DNA of 6,035 nt from an uncultured Streptomyces sp. (lineage in GTDB: Bacteria; Actinomycetota; Actinomycetes; Streptomycetales; Streptomycetaceae), in assembly GCA_946480485.1 (NCBI GenBank), contig CAMLJW010000330.1, positions 1-6,035 on the forward strand. Reading direction: 5' to 3'. Positions 1 to 5,347 of this stretch are shown piece by piece. The notes beneath the pieces were generated by a model. That model saw only the letters and a list, made by a program, of their open reading frames with translations. It did no database searches and was not told where the DNA came from. How positions within the stretch are numbered: position 1 is the first letter of the stretch; every line of letters starts with the position of its first letter. The position numbers were made by a program, and so were the translations under genes.

Positions 1-128
1 GGCTCTGGAAGGACTGCCCCGAACTCGAACTGCCCGCCGACGCCAAGGCCACCCGCGGCAGGGCGGCGGAACACGCCAGACTCCAGGACGCGGAGGGCGC
101 CGCAGAACGGGGCGGTGAGCTGCGTTGA
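1..128 (+). CDS. rsfS: Ribosome silencing factor RsfS (C-terminal end only)
   Basis: The reading frame enters from the left edge (first whole codon at 3) and gives 41 residues ending in TGA at 126-128. It contains LWKDCPELELP, which resembles the end of the RsfS/Iojap domain in actinobacteria, followed by a charged Ala/Glu/Arg-rich tail. RsfS family proteins bind ribosomal protein uL14 on the large subunit and block joining with the small subunit when nutrients are scarce; they act in the cytoplasm. The stop overlaps the start of the next gene (TTGA), so the two are probably translated together. In actinobacteria rsfS usually sits between nadD and a histidine phosphatase, which is the order seen here on the downstream side. 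The N-terminal part lies outside the window. The identification rests on a short piece plus this gene order. Confidence 0.8.
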   Translation, partial: LWKDCPELELPADAKATRGRAAEHARLQDAEGAAERGGELR

Positions 129-817
129 GCGGTGGGGCGGGGGCGGATGGCAGGCCGCTGTCCGAGGCCGGGAAGAAGGCAGGTCGGGGGCGCAGGCTCA
201 TCCTGTGGCGCCACGGGCAGACCTCCTGGAACGTGGCGCGCCGCTTCCAGGGCACCACGGACGTCGAGCTCAGCGAGGCCGGCCTCCGGCAGGCCCGCCG
301 CGCCGCCCGGTTGCTCGCCTCCCTAAGGCCCGACGCGATCGTCGCCTCGGATTTGAAGCGGGCCGCCGACACCGCGGGCGAACTGGCCACGCTAACGGCC
401 CTCGACGTGACGCACGACGAGGGCCTGCGCGAGACGTACGCGGGCGTCTGGCAGGGGCTGACGCACGAGGAGATCATCGCGCAGTACGGCGACGAGTACG
501 CGGCGTGGAAGCGCGGTGAACCGGTGCGCAGGGGCGGCGGCGAACTGGAGACCGAGGTCGCCGAGCGTGCCGCCCCCGTGGTGCTCCGGCACGCCGAGAA
601 GCTCCCCGACGAGGGCACTCTCGTCGTGGTCAGCCATGGCGGCACGATCCGCACCACCATCGGCCGCCTCCTCAGCCTCGAGGCCCAGCACTGGGAAAGC
701 CTTGGTGGGCTCTCCAACTGCTGCTGGTCCGTCCTGGGCGAGGGCGCCCGCGGCTGGCGCCTGCTGGAACACAACGCGGGCACCCTGCCCGAGCCGGTAC
801 TGGGCGACGACGACTAG
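125..817 (+). CDS. Histidine phosphatase (phosphoglycerate-mutase superfamily), GpgP-like
   Basis: The protein has 230 aa. The phosphatase signature LILWRHGQT lies at 25-33 with catalytic His30. The other expected pocket residues are present: Arg29, Arg79 in SDLKRA, Glu103 in LRET and His171 in VVSHGG. This is the full catalytic set of the RHG branch, whose members form a phosphohistidine on the first His and remove phosphate from sugar phosphates or other small molecules. The start chosen is TTG at 125, which overlaps the rsfS stop by four bases. The first 22 residues are Gly/Arg-rich and probably not part of the fold, so a start nearer residue 20 cannot be excluded. The pattern LRET-x(4)-WQGLTH-x-EI and the position just after rsfS resemble, from memory, the mycobacterial glucosyl-3-phosphoglycerate phosphatase (Rv2419c). 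The substrate in this organism is inferred only. The C-terminus ends in an acidic GDDD. Confidence 0.88.
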   Translation: MSGGAGADGRPLSEAGKKAGRGRRLILWRHGQTSWNVARRFQGTTDVELSEAGLRQARRAARLLASLRPDAIVASDLKRAADTAGELATLTALDVTHDEGLRETYAGVWQGLTHEEIIAQYGDEYAAWKRGEPVRRGGGELETEVAERAAPVVLRHAEKLPDEGTLVVVSHGGTIRTTIGRLLSLEAQHWESLGGLSNCCWSVLGEGARGWRLLEHNAGTLPEPVLGDDD

Positions 818-825
818 GTGACTAG

Positions 826-896
826 GGCCCCTGGGGCGACCAGGGCCTGTCGGGTTTCCTGCTCCCGAGAGGCCCTGGTGCCTGTCGGGGCACCAG
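826..896 (+). terminator. Overlapping hairpins after the phosphatase gene, probable terminator
   Basis: Nine bases after the stop codon three stems can be drawn. H1 pairs 826-834 with 840-847 and has one bulge. H2 pairs 840-848 with 870-878 (9 bp) and continues, after one mismatch, with 850-854 and 864-868 (5 bp, 9-nt loop). H3 pairs CTGGTGCC 875-882 with GGCACCAG 889-896 (8 bp, 6-nt loop). H2 shares bases with both H1 and H3, so it excludes them, while H1 and H3 can coexist. The 10-mer GCCTGTCGGG occurs twice (845-854, 880-889). There is no T-run, which is common for Streptomyces terminators. It probably ends rsfS/phosphatase transcription ahead of the tRNA promoter. Confidence 0.6.
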
Positions 897-907
897 CCCG
901 CCCGGAT

Positions 908-937
908 TTCACTTTCCGGCTGGTCGCAGGCTAAAGT
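908..937 (+). promoter_or_regulatory. Candidate promoter of the first tRNA-Ala
   Basis: TTCACT (908-913) and TAAAGT (932-937), separated by 18 bp, each match four of six bases of the vegetative -35/-10 consensus. The expected start, near 944, would leave a leader of about 30 nt before the mature tRNA at 975. The site lies just past the hairpins that close the upstream gene. This is judged by eye only. Confidence 0.45.
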
Positions 938-969
938 TCCTCTTGTTCATCCCGCTCGGGCGGGGAGGA

Positions 970-1049
970 CGCGAGGGGCTATAGCTCAGTTGGTAGAGCG
1001 CCTGCATGGCATGCAGGAGGTCAGGAGTTCAATTCTCCTTAGCTCCACA
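970..1049 (+). repeat. 80-bp direct repeat, copy 1 (contains tRNA-Ala)
   Basis: CGCGA, the 73-nt tRNA gene and CA are identical here and at 2159-2238, with an offset of 1189 bp. Identity stops abruptly on both sides (A969 against C2158; G1050 against C2239). The repeat therefore hardly exceeds the tRNA itself. Confidence 0.95.
975..1047 (+). tRNA. tRNA-Ala (anticodon GGC), copy 1
   Basis: The 73-nt gene folds into a full cloverleaf. The acceptor stem is GGGGCTA/TAGCTCC (975-981 with 1040-1046), the D stem GCTC/GAGC (984-987, 996-999), the anticodon stem CCTGC/GCAGG (1001-1005, 1013-1017) and the T stem AGGAG/CTCCT (1023-1027, 1035-1039) around TTCAATT. The anticodon GGC at 1008-1010 reads GCC and GCU alanine codons. 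The G3:U70 wobble pair (G977 with T1044), the main identity element for alanyl-tRNA synthetase, is present. The discriminator base is A1047. The 3' CCA is not encoded (CAG follows), so it must be added by nucleotidyltransferase. No clear terminator follows this copy. Confidence 0.97.
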
Positions 1050-1195
1050 GAAGCAGAAGTGCGAGCGAGTAAGGATCCCGTTCCCGCCAGTGGAGTGGGA
1101 TTCCTCGTTTGGCGGTCAAAGGTCCTACAGACGGGTCGTCCGCTCGCTCGTCCCCTCGTGGGAAAGCAAGAGGACAGCAGTCCCGCTCCGGCAGC

Positions 1196-1492
1196 GTGAA
1201 CAGCGCCCCAGGGCCGGGTCCGCGGTGGACCGGTTTTCCGCTCGACACGGTGGCGGTCGACCGCCACCGACCCGAGGACGCGGCGGATGCCGGCGGACTG
1301 CTCGTGACGGTCACCCAACTCGGCCGGCTCATCGGCTTCGCGGCTTTTGGCACACTCTTCCTGAACCGGCTTGAGTCATGTGGGGCCCCGGGGGCGTATA
1401 CCTCTTCGGACGCCCTCCTCGTGTGCGTGCTCGTGCTGGCTACGACGGCCGCCACGGGCACCGTGTCCGGACCGGTACGAAGGCGTCGCTGA
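1196..1492 (+). pseudogene. C-terminal remnant of a DHA2-type MFS drug transporter
   Basis: The open frame ends at TGA 1490-1492. From about 1244 it reads like the last two helices of a 14-TM drug:H+ antiporter of the EmrB/QacA class: a PEDA-x(2)-AGGLLVTVTQLG segment, a hydrophobic GFAAFGTLF helix, a short polar loop, then DALLVCVLVLATTAATG and a basic end. A complete member has roughly 470-530 residues; only about 80 remain. No upstream helices are found in this frame back to the tRNA, and the sequence before about 1240 does not look like the family. The GTG at 1196 is a possible start but has no convincing ribosome site. It is most likely a dead gene fragment truncated at its 5' side. A short membrane peptide is possible but less likely. 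Confidence 0.6.
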
Positions 1493-1518
1493 CCGTATCG
1501 GTCCGGCCATGGCAGAAT
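1489..1518 (+). promoter_or_regulatory. Candidate promoter of the zinc-knuckle operon
   Basis: CTGACC (1489-1494) and CAGAAT (1513-1518), spaced 18 bp, each differ at one base from TTGACC and TAGAAT. The -35 overlaps the stop codon of the transporter remnant. A 13-base dyad, GACCG-TAT-CGGTC (1491-1503), lies across the -35 and could be an operator. The predicted start is about 1525, some 37 nt before the first ATG. Confidence 0.4.
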
Positions 1519-1561
1519 CAATTGGTCGGAAGGGGGCGCGGCCCGACGGGAGGGAGTGGCG

Positions 1562-1735
1562 ATGCCTGCGAGCATCCTCGGGGAGGTCGACGACCTCCTC
1601 GAAGCGGACCTGATACGTGACGGGATCACCCGCCTCGACTGCCCTTCCTGTGGATCGGCCCATATCGCCCAAGTCCTCGGCGACAACGGGGGAATCTCTT
1701 ACGTGTGCACGGCCTGCGGCCACAGCTGGAGCTGA
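1562..1735 (+). CDS. 57-aa protein with a zinc-ribbon-like pair of CxxC motifs
   Basis: The ATG at 1562 is preceded by the strong ribosome site GGGAGGGAG (1548-1556) at 5-nt spacing, which decides the start. The 57-aa product begins with a short acidic, probably helical stretch (ILGEVDDLLEADLI, 5-18). It then has CPSCG at 27-31 and CTACGH at 49-54, i.e. C-x2-C-x18-C-x2-C, the arrangement of a small zinc ribbon. The strands between the knuckles (AHIAQVLG, ISYVC) and the final HSWS fit a two-stranded ribbon. No named family is recognised. It is likely cytoplasmic, since no signal or membrane segment is visible. The stop lies three bases before the next start, so the two form an operon. It might bind RNA, DNA or a protein partner, as zinc ribbons do, but nothing here shows which. 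Confidence 0.75.
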   Translation: MPASILGEVDDLLEADLIRDGITRLDCPSCGSAHIAQVLGDNGGISYVCTACGHSWS

Positions 1736-1738
1736 TCG

Positions 1739-1972
1739 ATGGGTGCGCACAGGCGAAAGTGCGATTGGTGCGGCAGCGGCACGCCGATCGTCCGCGATAT
1801 GGAACCGGTCAACCACGACTACCAGTACTGGTGCGAGGAATGCGCGCGGGCGCTGATCATAAAAGGCGACCCGATCGAGACGTACCGCGAGCTGGAGGGC
1901 GAGCCGATCTACGGCCGGCTCCTCGACGAGCACTGCACGCTCAAGCGCTTCTACTCGTTCGCCACGGCCTGA
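1739..1972 (+). CDS. 77-aa protein with two CxxC knuckles, function unknown
   Basis: The ATG at 1739 is three bases after the previous stop. GGAG (1728-1731), inside the end of the first gene, serves as ribosome site, suggesting coupled translation. The 77-aa product has CDWCG at 8-12 and CEECA at 32-36, i.e. C-x2-C-x20-C-x2-C, probably binding one zinc. An acidic, mostly helical C-terminal half follows (DPIETYRELEGEPIYGRLLDEH), with one further Cys at 67. It has no membrane or signal segment. I do not recognise a family. Codon use (mostly G/C in third positions) is that of an expressed streptomycete gene. Because both genes make paired-knuckle proteins, they may act together, for example as a heterodimer; this is inference. 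A strong hairpin follows 49 bases after the stop. Confidence 0.85.
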   Translation: MGAHRRKCDWCGSGTPIVRDMEPVNHDYQYWCEECARALIIKGDPIETYRELEGEPIYGRLLDEHCTLKRFYSFATA

Positions 1973-2021
1973 CCGGGGCGGGCAACGTCAACTCGATGCC
2001 GCTGCACTGCGGTTCCAACCG

Positions 2022-2051
2022 TGCGGGCAAGCGGTATCCGGCTTGCCCGCA
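2022..2051 (+). terminator. Terminator of the zinc-knuckle operon
   Basis: A perfect 11-bp stem, TGCGGGCAAGC (2022-2032) with GCTTGCCCGCA (2041-2051), closes an 8-nt loop GGTATCCG. There is no T-run directly after it, as is frequent in Streptomyces. It separates the two-gene operon from the second tRNA promoter. Confidence 0.75.
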
Positions 2052-2073
2052 TTGCCTGCGTCGCCCCTCTTGT

Positions 2074-2105
2074 CGGTGCGCACCGTAAACGATTTGGTGG
2101 TGCGC
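2074..2105. repeat. 12-bp palindrome with a repeated half, near the tRNA promoter
   Basis: CGGTGCGCACCG (2074-2085) is a perfect palindrome. GGTGCGC recurs at 2099-2105, so GCGCACC (2078-2084) can alternatively pair with it over a 14-nt loop. The element ends inside the spacer of the candidate promoter of the second tRNA, so it could be a protein-binding site or a second small hairpin. Confidence 0.45.
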
Positions 2106-2122
2106 CGGGAGGACCGTGTAAT
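2094..2122 (+). promoter_or_regulatory. Candidate promoter of the second tRNA-Ala
   Basis: TTGGTG (2094-2099) and TGTAAT (2117-2122) are 17 bp apart; the -10 differs from TATAAT at one base. The expected start, near 2129, leaves a leader of about 35 nt, similar to the first copy. The upstream sequence is unrelated to that of copy 1, so the two tRNAs have separate promoters. Confidence 0.45.
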
Positions 2123-2158
2123 GTTGGCGTCGCCGCCGGGGGAACCGGGCGGGAACAC

Positions 2159-2238
2159 CGCGAGGGGCTATAGCTCAGTTGGTAGAGCGCCTGCATGGCA
2201 TGCAGGAGGTCAGGAGTTCAATTCTCCTTAGCTCCACA
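2159..2238 (+). repeat. 80-bp direct repeat, copy 2 (contains tRNA-Ala)
   Basis: Identical to 970-1049. The two copies bracket the transporter remnant and the zinc-knuckle operon. Recombination between them would remove 1189 bp and leave one intact tRNA. Confidence 0.95.
2164..2236 (+). tRNA. tRNA-Ala (anticodon GGC), copy 2
   Basis: Every base equals copy 1, so the cloverleaf, anticodon GGC (2197-2199), G3:U70 pair (G2166 with T2233) and A discriminator are the same. CCA is again not encoded; CAC follows the discriminator base. Unlike copy 1, this gene is followed 10 bases later by a very strong terminator. Confidence 0.97.
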
Positions 2239-2246
2239 CCAGATGA

Positions 2247-2290
2247 CGGCGGGCCATCCGATCAGGATGGCCCGCCGCCTTTCGTTTTCC
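2247..2290 (+). terminator. Strong intrinsic terminator after the second tRNA-Ala
   Basis: A perfect 13-bp stem pairs 2247-2259 (CGGCGGGCCATCC) with 2265-2277 around a 5-nt loop GATCA. It is followed by a T-rich run, CCTTTCGTTTTCC (2278-2290). This is the best classical intrinsic terminator in the window. It lies between the plus-strand tRNA and the minus-strand redox operon that converges on it. Confidence 0.9.
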
Positions 2291-2315
2291 TCGTGTACGG
2301 CCGGGCTTGGGCAGC

Positions 2316-2336
2316 GGCCCGGGGGTTTGCCGGGCC
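2316..2336 (-). terminator. Candidate terminator of the redox operon
   Basis: GGCCCGG (2316-2322) pairs with CCGGGCC (2330-2336) over a 7-nt loop, 14 bases beyond the stop codon of the minus-strand NuoF-like gene. The stem is all G/C and no T-run follows, so the call is moderate. Confidence 0.45.
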
Positions 2337-2350
2337 CGCCGTGGCAGGTG

Positions 2351-3964
2351 TCAGCGGCCGCTGCCGAGAGCACGACGGCCGCGCCCCTGCGACAGGACGG
2401 GCAGCTTGTTGCGGGCCGGTGCCGTCGTGTCCTCCTCGATGCGCAGGGCGAGCGCCGGGCAGCGACGTACGGCGCGCTTGGCCTCGGCTTCCGCGTAGCG
2501 GGGCACCTGTGCCTGCGCGACGGTCGGGAAGCCGTCGGCGCCCAGTTGGAAGACCTGCGGGAGGATGTCGGCGCACAGCCCGTGCCCCCGGCACAGCGTC
2601 CAGTCGACGTGGATCTTCTGCCGACTGGGACCCGCCTCCCGCTTTCCTTGGCCGCCCAGGCCACCGGAGGAGACCGGACCATCCTCGAAGAGCGGCAGCA
2701 CGCCCTCCACGGGCCTGCCGCAGCCGTTGCCGAGGACGTGCGCCGCCAGGTCGTCCGTGAAGGCCTTGACGGTCGATTCCAGGAACATCGCGGAGCCGTC
2801 CGGGTGGGAACACGCACCGCGGCGCTTCACGGCCCGGGCGACCTGCTTCAGCGCTTCCAGGGCGGCCGGTCCGCCGCCGTTGAGGATGTCTTCCATGCCC
2901 CGTGCCGCGGCGGGCAGACCGAGATAGCAGGGACCGCACTGTCCCGCGCTCTCCTCGGCCAGCCACTGCGCCACCCGCAGCGACTCACCCAGCGGGCAGG
3001 TCTCCTGGCTGATCGGGAGGATCGCGCCGGCGCCGAGCGAACCGCCCACCGTGTCCAGGGAGTTGCGCGAGAGGATCGCCTCGTTGACCGTGGCCGCGTC
3101 GATCCACTTGCCGTGGTAGCCGCCGGTCAGCACACCCTGCGGGACCGGCGGGGCGCCGGCGAGTTGGAGCACGTACTGCAGTGGCACACCGGTCGGCAGC
3201 TCGATCACCATGGGTTGGGCGACCGCGCCGGAGACGGTGAGCATGATGGTGCCGGGCTCGTCGTACAGGCCGGTGTTCCCGTAGCGCTCGGAGCCGATCC
3301 GCGCGGCGATCGCCAGCTGGGCGAACGTCTCGGCGTTGGACAGCAACGTGGGGGCGCCCCCGACCCCGCTCTGCGACGCGCTGATCTTGCGGCCGGGTGG
3401 GATCGCCGGACCGCCGTCGATGGAGCGGATCAGCGAGGCGGCCGCTCCCGACACCATCCGTACCGGATTGCGCTGCACGCGCGCGCGGAAGACCGATCCG
3501 CGCCGGTTGCTCAGGCCGCGCTCGGCGAGCGCGGCCTCCATGGAGTTCTGGGTGGAGTCGCGGGTCACGCCGACCACCAGGGTGCGGGCACCGAGAGCCT
3601 CAGCGACCAGCAGGGCGCCGTCCAGGATGAGGTGCGGAGCACGGTTGATCAGCACCGTGTCCTTGCGGCAGGCCGGCTCGTCCTCACTGCCGTTGACGAC
3701 GACCACGGGCCGGACGCCCCGGCTGATCGCCGACTCGGCGACGGACCGCAGCTTCTTGTGGAAGGGGAAGCCTGCGCCGCCGCGGCCCTTCAGGGATATG
3801 CGCTCGGCCAGCTGCGCGAGCTGTTCCCCGCCCATCGGCTCGAGTGGTCCATGCACCTTCAGGTGCATGTCGATATCGAGCCTTTCGACCAGGTCGAAAC
3901 CCGAGGTGAGCTGAGGAAGCCCGATCACTCGGACCTCGGGGACATCGGGCAGGGCAGCGTTCAC
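2351..3964 (-). CDS. NuoF-like flavin/iron-sulfur protein fused to a ferredoxin domain
   Basis: The protein has 537 aa. The GTG start (3964-3962) overlaps the stop of the upstream membrane gene (GTGA), and GGAGG lies 6 nt before it. Residues about 50-320 follow the NuoF/complex I 51-kDa fold: glycine-rich FMN loop GRGGAGFP (60-67), NGSEDEP (91-97, usual form NGDEGEP), and GGAPTLLSNAETFAQL (202-217), matching the usual GxPTxVNNVET. Residues 339-346, SAGQCGPC, and Cys385 correspond to the N3 cluster region, but the first of the four usual cysteines is Ala340. The NADH-site motif GEE reads GAA (173-175). After a Gly-rich linker (430-446) comes a ferredoxin domain (451-510) with C458-x2-H-x2-C464 and C502-P, the pattern of small [3Fe-4S] or His-variant [4Fe-4S] ferredoxins that serve P450s. 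It is probably cytoplasmic, moving electrons between a soluble donor, FMN, Fe-S centres and the membrane partner. The donor is unknown. Confidence 0.85.
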   Translation of the reverse strand: MNAALPDVPEVRVIGLPQLTSGFDLVERLDIDMHLKVHGPLEPMGGEQLAQLAERISLKGRGGAGFPFHKKLRSVAESAISRGVRPVVVVNGSEDEPACRKDTVLINRAPHLILDGALLVAEALGARTLVVGVTRDSTQNSMEAALAERGLSNRRGSVFRARVQRNPVRMVSGAAASLIRSIDGGPAIPPGRKISASQSGVGGAPTLLSNAETFAQLAIAARIGSERYGNTGLYDEPGTIMLTVSGAVAQPMVIELPTGVPLQYVLQLAGAPPVPQGVLTGGYHGKWIDAATVNEAILSRNSLDTVGGSLGAGAILPISQETCPLGESLRVAQWLAEESAGQCGPCYLGLPAAARGMEDILNGGGPAALEALKQVARAVKRRGACSHPDGSAMFLESTVKAFTDDLAAHVLGNGCGRPVEGVLPLFEDGPVSSGGLGGQGKREAGPSRQKIHVDWTLCRGHGLCADILPQVFQLGADGFPTVAQAQVPRYAEAEAKRAVRRCPALALRIEEDTTAPARNKLPVLSQGRGRRALGSGR

Positions 3965-5172
3965 GAAATGCCTCCGGAAGGCGCGTTCCAGGTTTCGCCG
4001 GAGCTGGGTGACTCGAAAGCACCGGGCAGCGTTTCGGTGGCCGGACCGCTGTCGTACGTGTCGCTCGGGTAGTACGTACCGAGAGGGTCGATCGTCTCAC
4101 CGGTGTCGTACAAACCATTCGATCCGTACGAGGGGGTGGCGGGAGTCCCGTACGGCATGCCGTTGGTCGACGTAGCGTAGACGGGGTTGTACGTGGTCGG
4201 CGGCTCGGCGGGACGCGGCGGGGCCTCGTACAGCGGCGGGAACGGGGCCGGCCAGCGGGCCGAGGTGTCGCCGTCGACGGGCGGCGTCGAATCCGTGGGC
4301 TGCGTGTAGAGGGGCTGCGCCAGGGGGTCCGCCGCGCTGCGGGCGCTGGATACCGCCCGGTAGGCGGCCGCGAAGCCGCCGGTGTCCGTGAGGGCGGAGC
4401 GCTGCTTGGCGCCGTACAGCGGCGAGGACGGGGACAGTGTCTGCCGCTGGGGCTCGCGCGGCTTCGGGATGCCCGGCCGAGGGTCGGCGCCCCGCATCGG
4501 GGAGGCCGCCGTGGCACGGCGTGCCCTGGGCTCCTCGCGAAGCCCCCGGTCGCGGCTCTGGACCGTGCTCTGAATCCGGCGGGCGACCTTGTGCCTGAAC
4601 GGCTGTGGAGCCGCGCGCAGGACCAGCGCCCCGCCGACCGCCACCAGGCTCATGTAGTAGAGGACCATGATGAACGGCTTCGCCTCACGCCCGTCGAGGA
4701 GGCCGTGGAGCAGTGCCACGCACCAGGCCGGGTAGGCGAGCATGTGCATGGCTCGCCAGCGGGCCGCTACGGGTGCCGGGGACGCGAAGCGATTGCGCAA
4801 TACGCCGGTGATGGCCACGAAGATCAAGAGATGGCTGGCCAGGGTGCCGAGGCCGATGAGGACGGCCCTGCCCCCGAAAGCCTCCTCGTTCGTGGCAAGG
4901 AGCCCGAAGGGGATCACCGCGGCGATCCACGTGGTGTGCTCCAGCGCCAGCTTGGTTCCGATGTGCATGAGGAGGAAGACGATCGAGGCGGCTGCGGCCG
5001 TCCGGTGCACCGCCTGCGCCAGGAGCCGCTGGCGTGCGTCGAGGAGGATCCGGTCCTGGGCGACGAGCCCCCAGACCACCGAGACGCTGAGACAGACGAG
5101 AGACAGGACACCGACACCGAAGTCGAGGAACTCAACAATCCAGTCATCCATTGTGCTGTCGTACGTCGTCAC
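3961..5172 (-). CDS. Ferric-reductase/NOX-like membrane cytochrome b with a long Pro/Tyr-rich tail
   Basis: The protein has 403 aa. The GTG start (5172-5170) is chosen because GGGAGG ends 6 nt before it; the ATG at codon 8 lacks such a site. Hydrophobic segments lie near 17-38, 56-77, 103-124, 143-160 and 166-187, with a weaker one at 83-93. Two histidine pairs, His56/His70 and His143/His156, are 14 and 13 residues apart. This is the spacing known for the two-haem ligands of ferric reductases and NADPH oxidases, so two b haems are expected. WRAMHMLAYPAW and LLHGLLDG resemble actinobacterial members as I recall them. Basic residues after the last helix put the C-terminus in the cytoplasm. Residues about 200-403 are low-complexity, rich in Pro, Ser, Thr and Tyr with repeated PLY/TY motifs, and look disordered. 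The flavin/NAD(P)H domain of classic ferric reductases is absent; the overlapping downstream NuoF-ferredoxin gene probably supplies that role. Confidence 0.83.
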   Translation of the reverse strand: MTTYDSTMDDWIVEFLDFGVGVLSLVCLSVSVVWGLVAQDRILLDARQRLLAQAVHRTAAAASIVFLLMHIGTKLALEHTTWIAAVIPFGLLATNEEAFGGRAVLIGLGTLASHLLIFVAITGVLRNRFASPAPVAARWRAMHMLAYPAWCVALLHGLLDGREAKPFIMVLYYMSLVAVGGALVLRAAPQPFRHKVARRIQSTVQSRDRGLREEPRARRATAASPMRGADPRPGIPKPREPQRQTLSPSSPLYGAKQRSALTDTGGFAAAYRAVSSARSAADPLAQPLYTQPTDSTPPVDGDTSARWPAPFPPLYEAPPRPAEPPTTYNPVYATSTNGMPYGTPATPSYGSNGLYDTGETIDPLGTYYPSDTYDSGPATETLPGAFESPSSGETWNAPSGGIS

Positions 5173-5347
5173 GACATACCTCCCAACACCGCGACGAAAG
5201 GTATGAGCGACATCGCGGCCACGGTGCTTCCACCGCGGACCGAGCAGCCCGGTCGGGGAACCGAGCTGTTACTGCGCTGAGGCTTCATAGGGGGTGTCTC
5301 CCAAACAGTTCGGGGAAGCGGTCCCGCTGTCGCACTCTAGGTCGTGA

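Noticed and set aside
1062..1150. CGAGCGAG (1062-1069) and CTCGCTCG (1143-1150) inverted repeat after the first tRNA
   Set aside because: It has only 8 bp of simple CG-rich sequence with a 73-nt gap. No context supports a function.
990..1199. Open frames starting inside the tRNA-Ala genes (also from 2179)
   Set aside because: They are translations of the tRNA sequence itself; the cloverleaf fully accounts for it.
1376..1933. 185-aa and other minus-strand frames opposite the region between the tRNAs
   Set aside because: They cross the transporter remnant and both zinc-knuckle genes, lack ribosome sites and have no recognisable domains.
1048..2158. Complete integrative element between the tRNA repeats
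   Set aside because: No integrase, excisionase, replication or transfer gene is present, and the repeat is hardly longer than the tRNA. Only a scar or duplication can be argued.
2353..2362. AGCGGCCGCT palindrome at the end of the NuoF-like gene
   Set aside because: Such 8-10-bp GC palindromes are common in this base composition, and it lies within the coding end.
2195..4072. 625-aa open frame on the plus strand
   Set aside because: It begins inside the tRNA and is the antisense shadow of the NuoF-like gene. Long antisense frames are expected in GC-rich coding DNA, and it shows no family features.
4591..5280. 229-aa plus-strand frame opposite the membrane cytochrome gene
   Set aside because: It is the antisense of clear transmembrane helices with conserved histidine spacing on the minus strand. 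Its own translation is charged and low-complexity without motifs.
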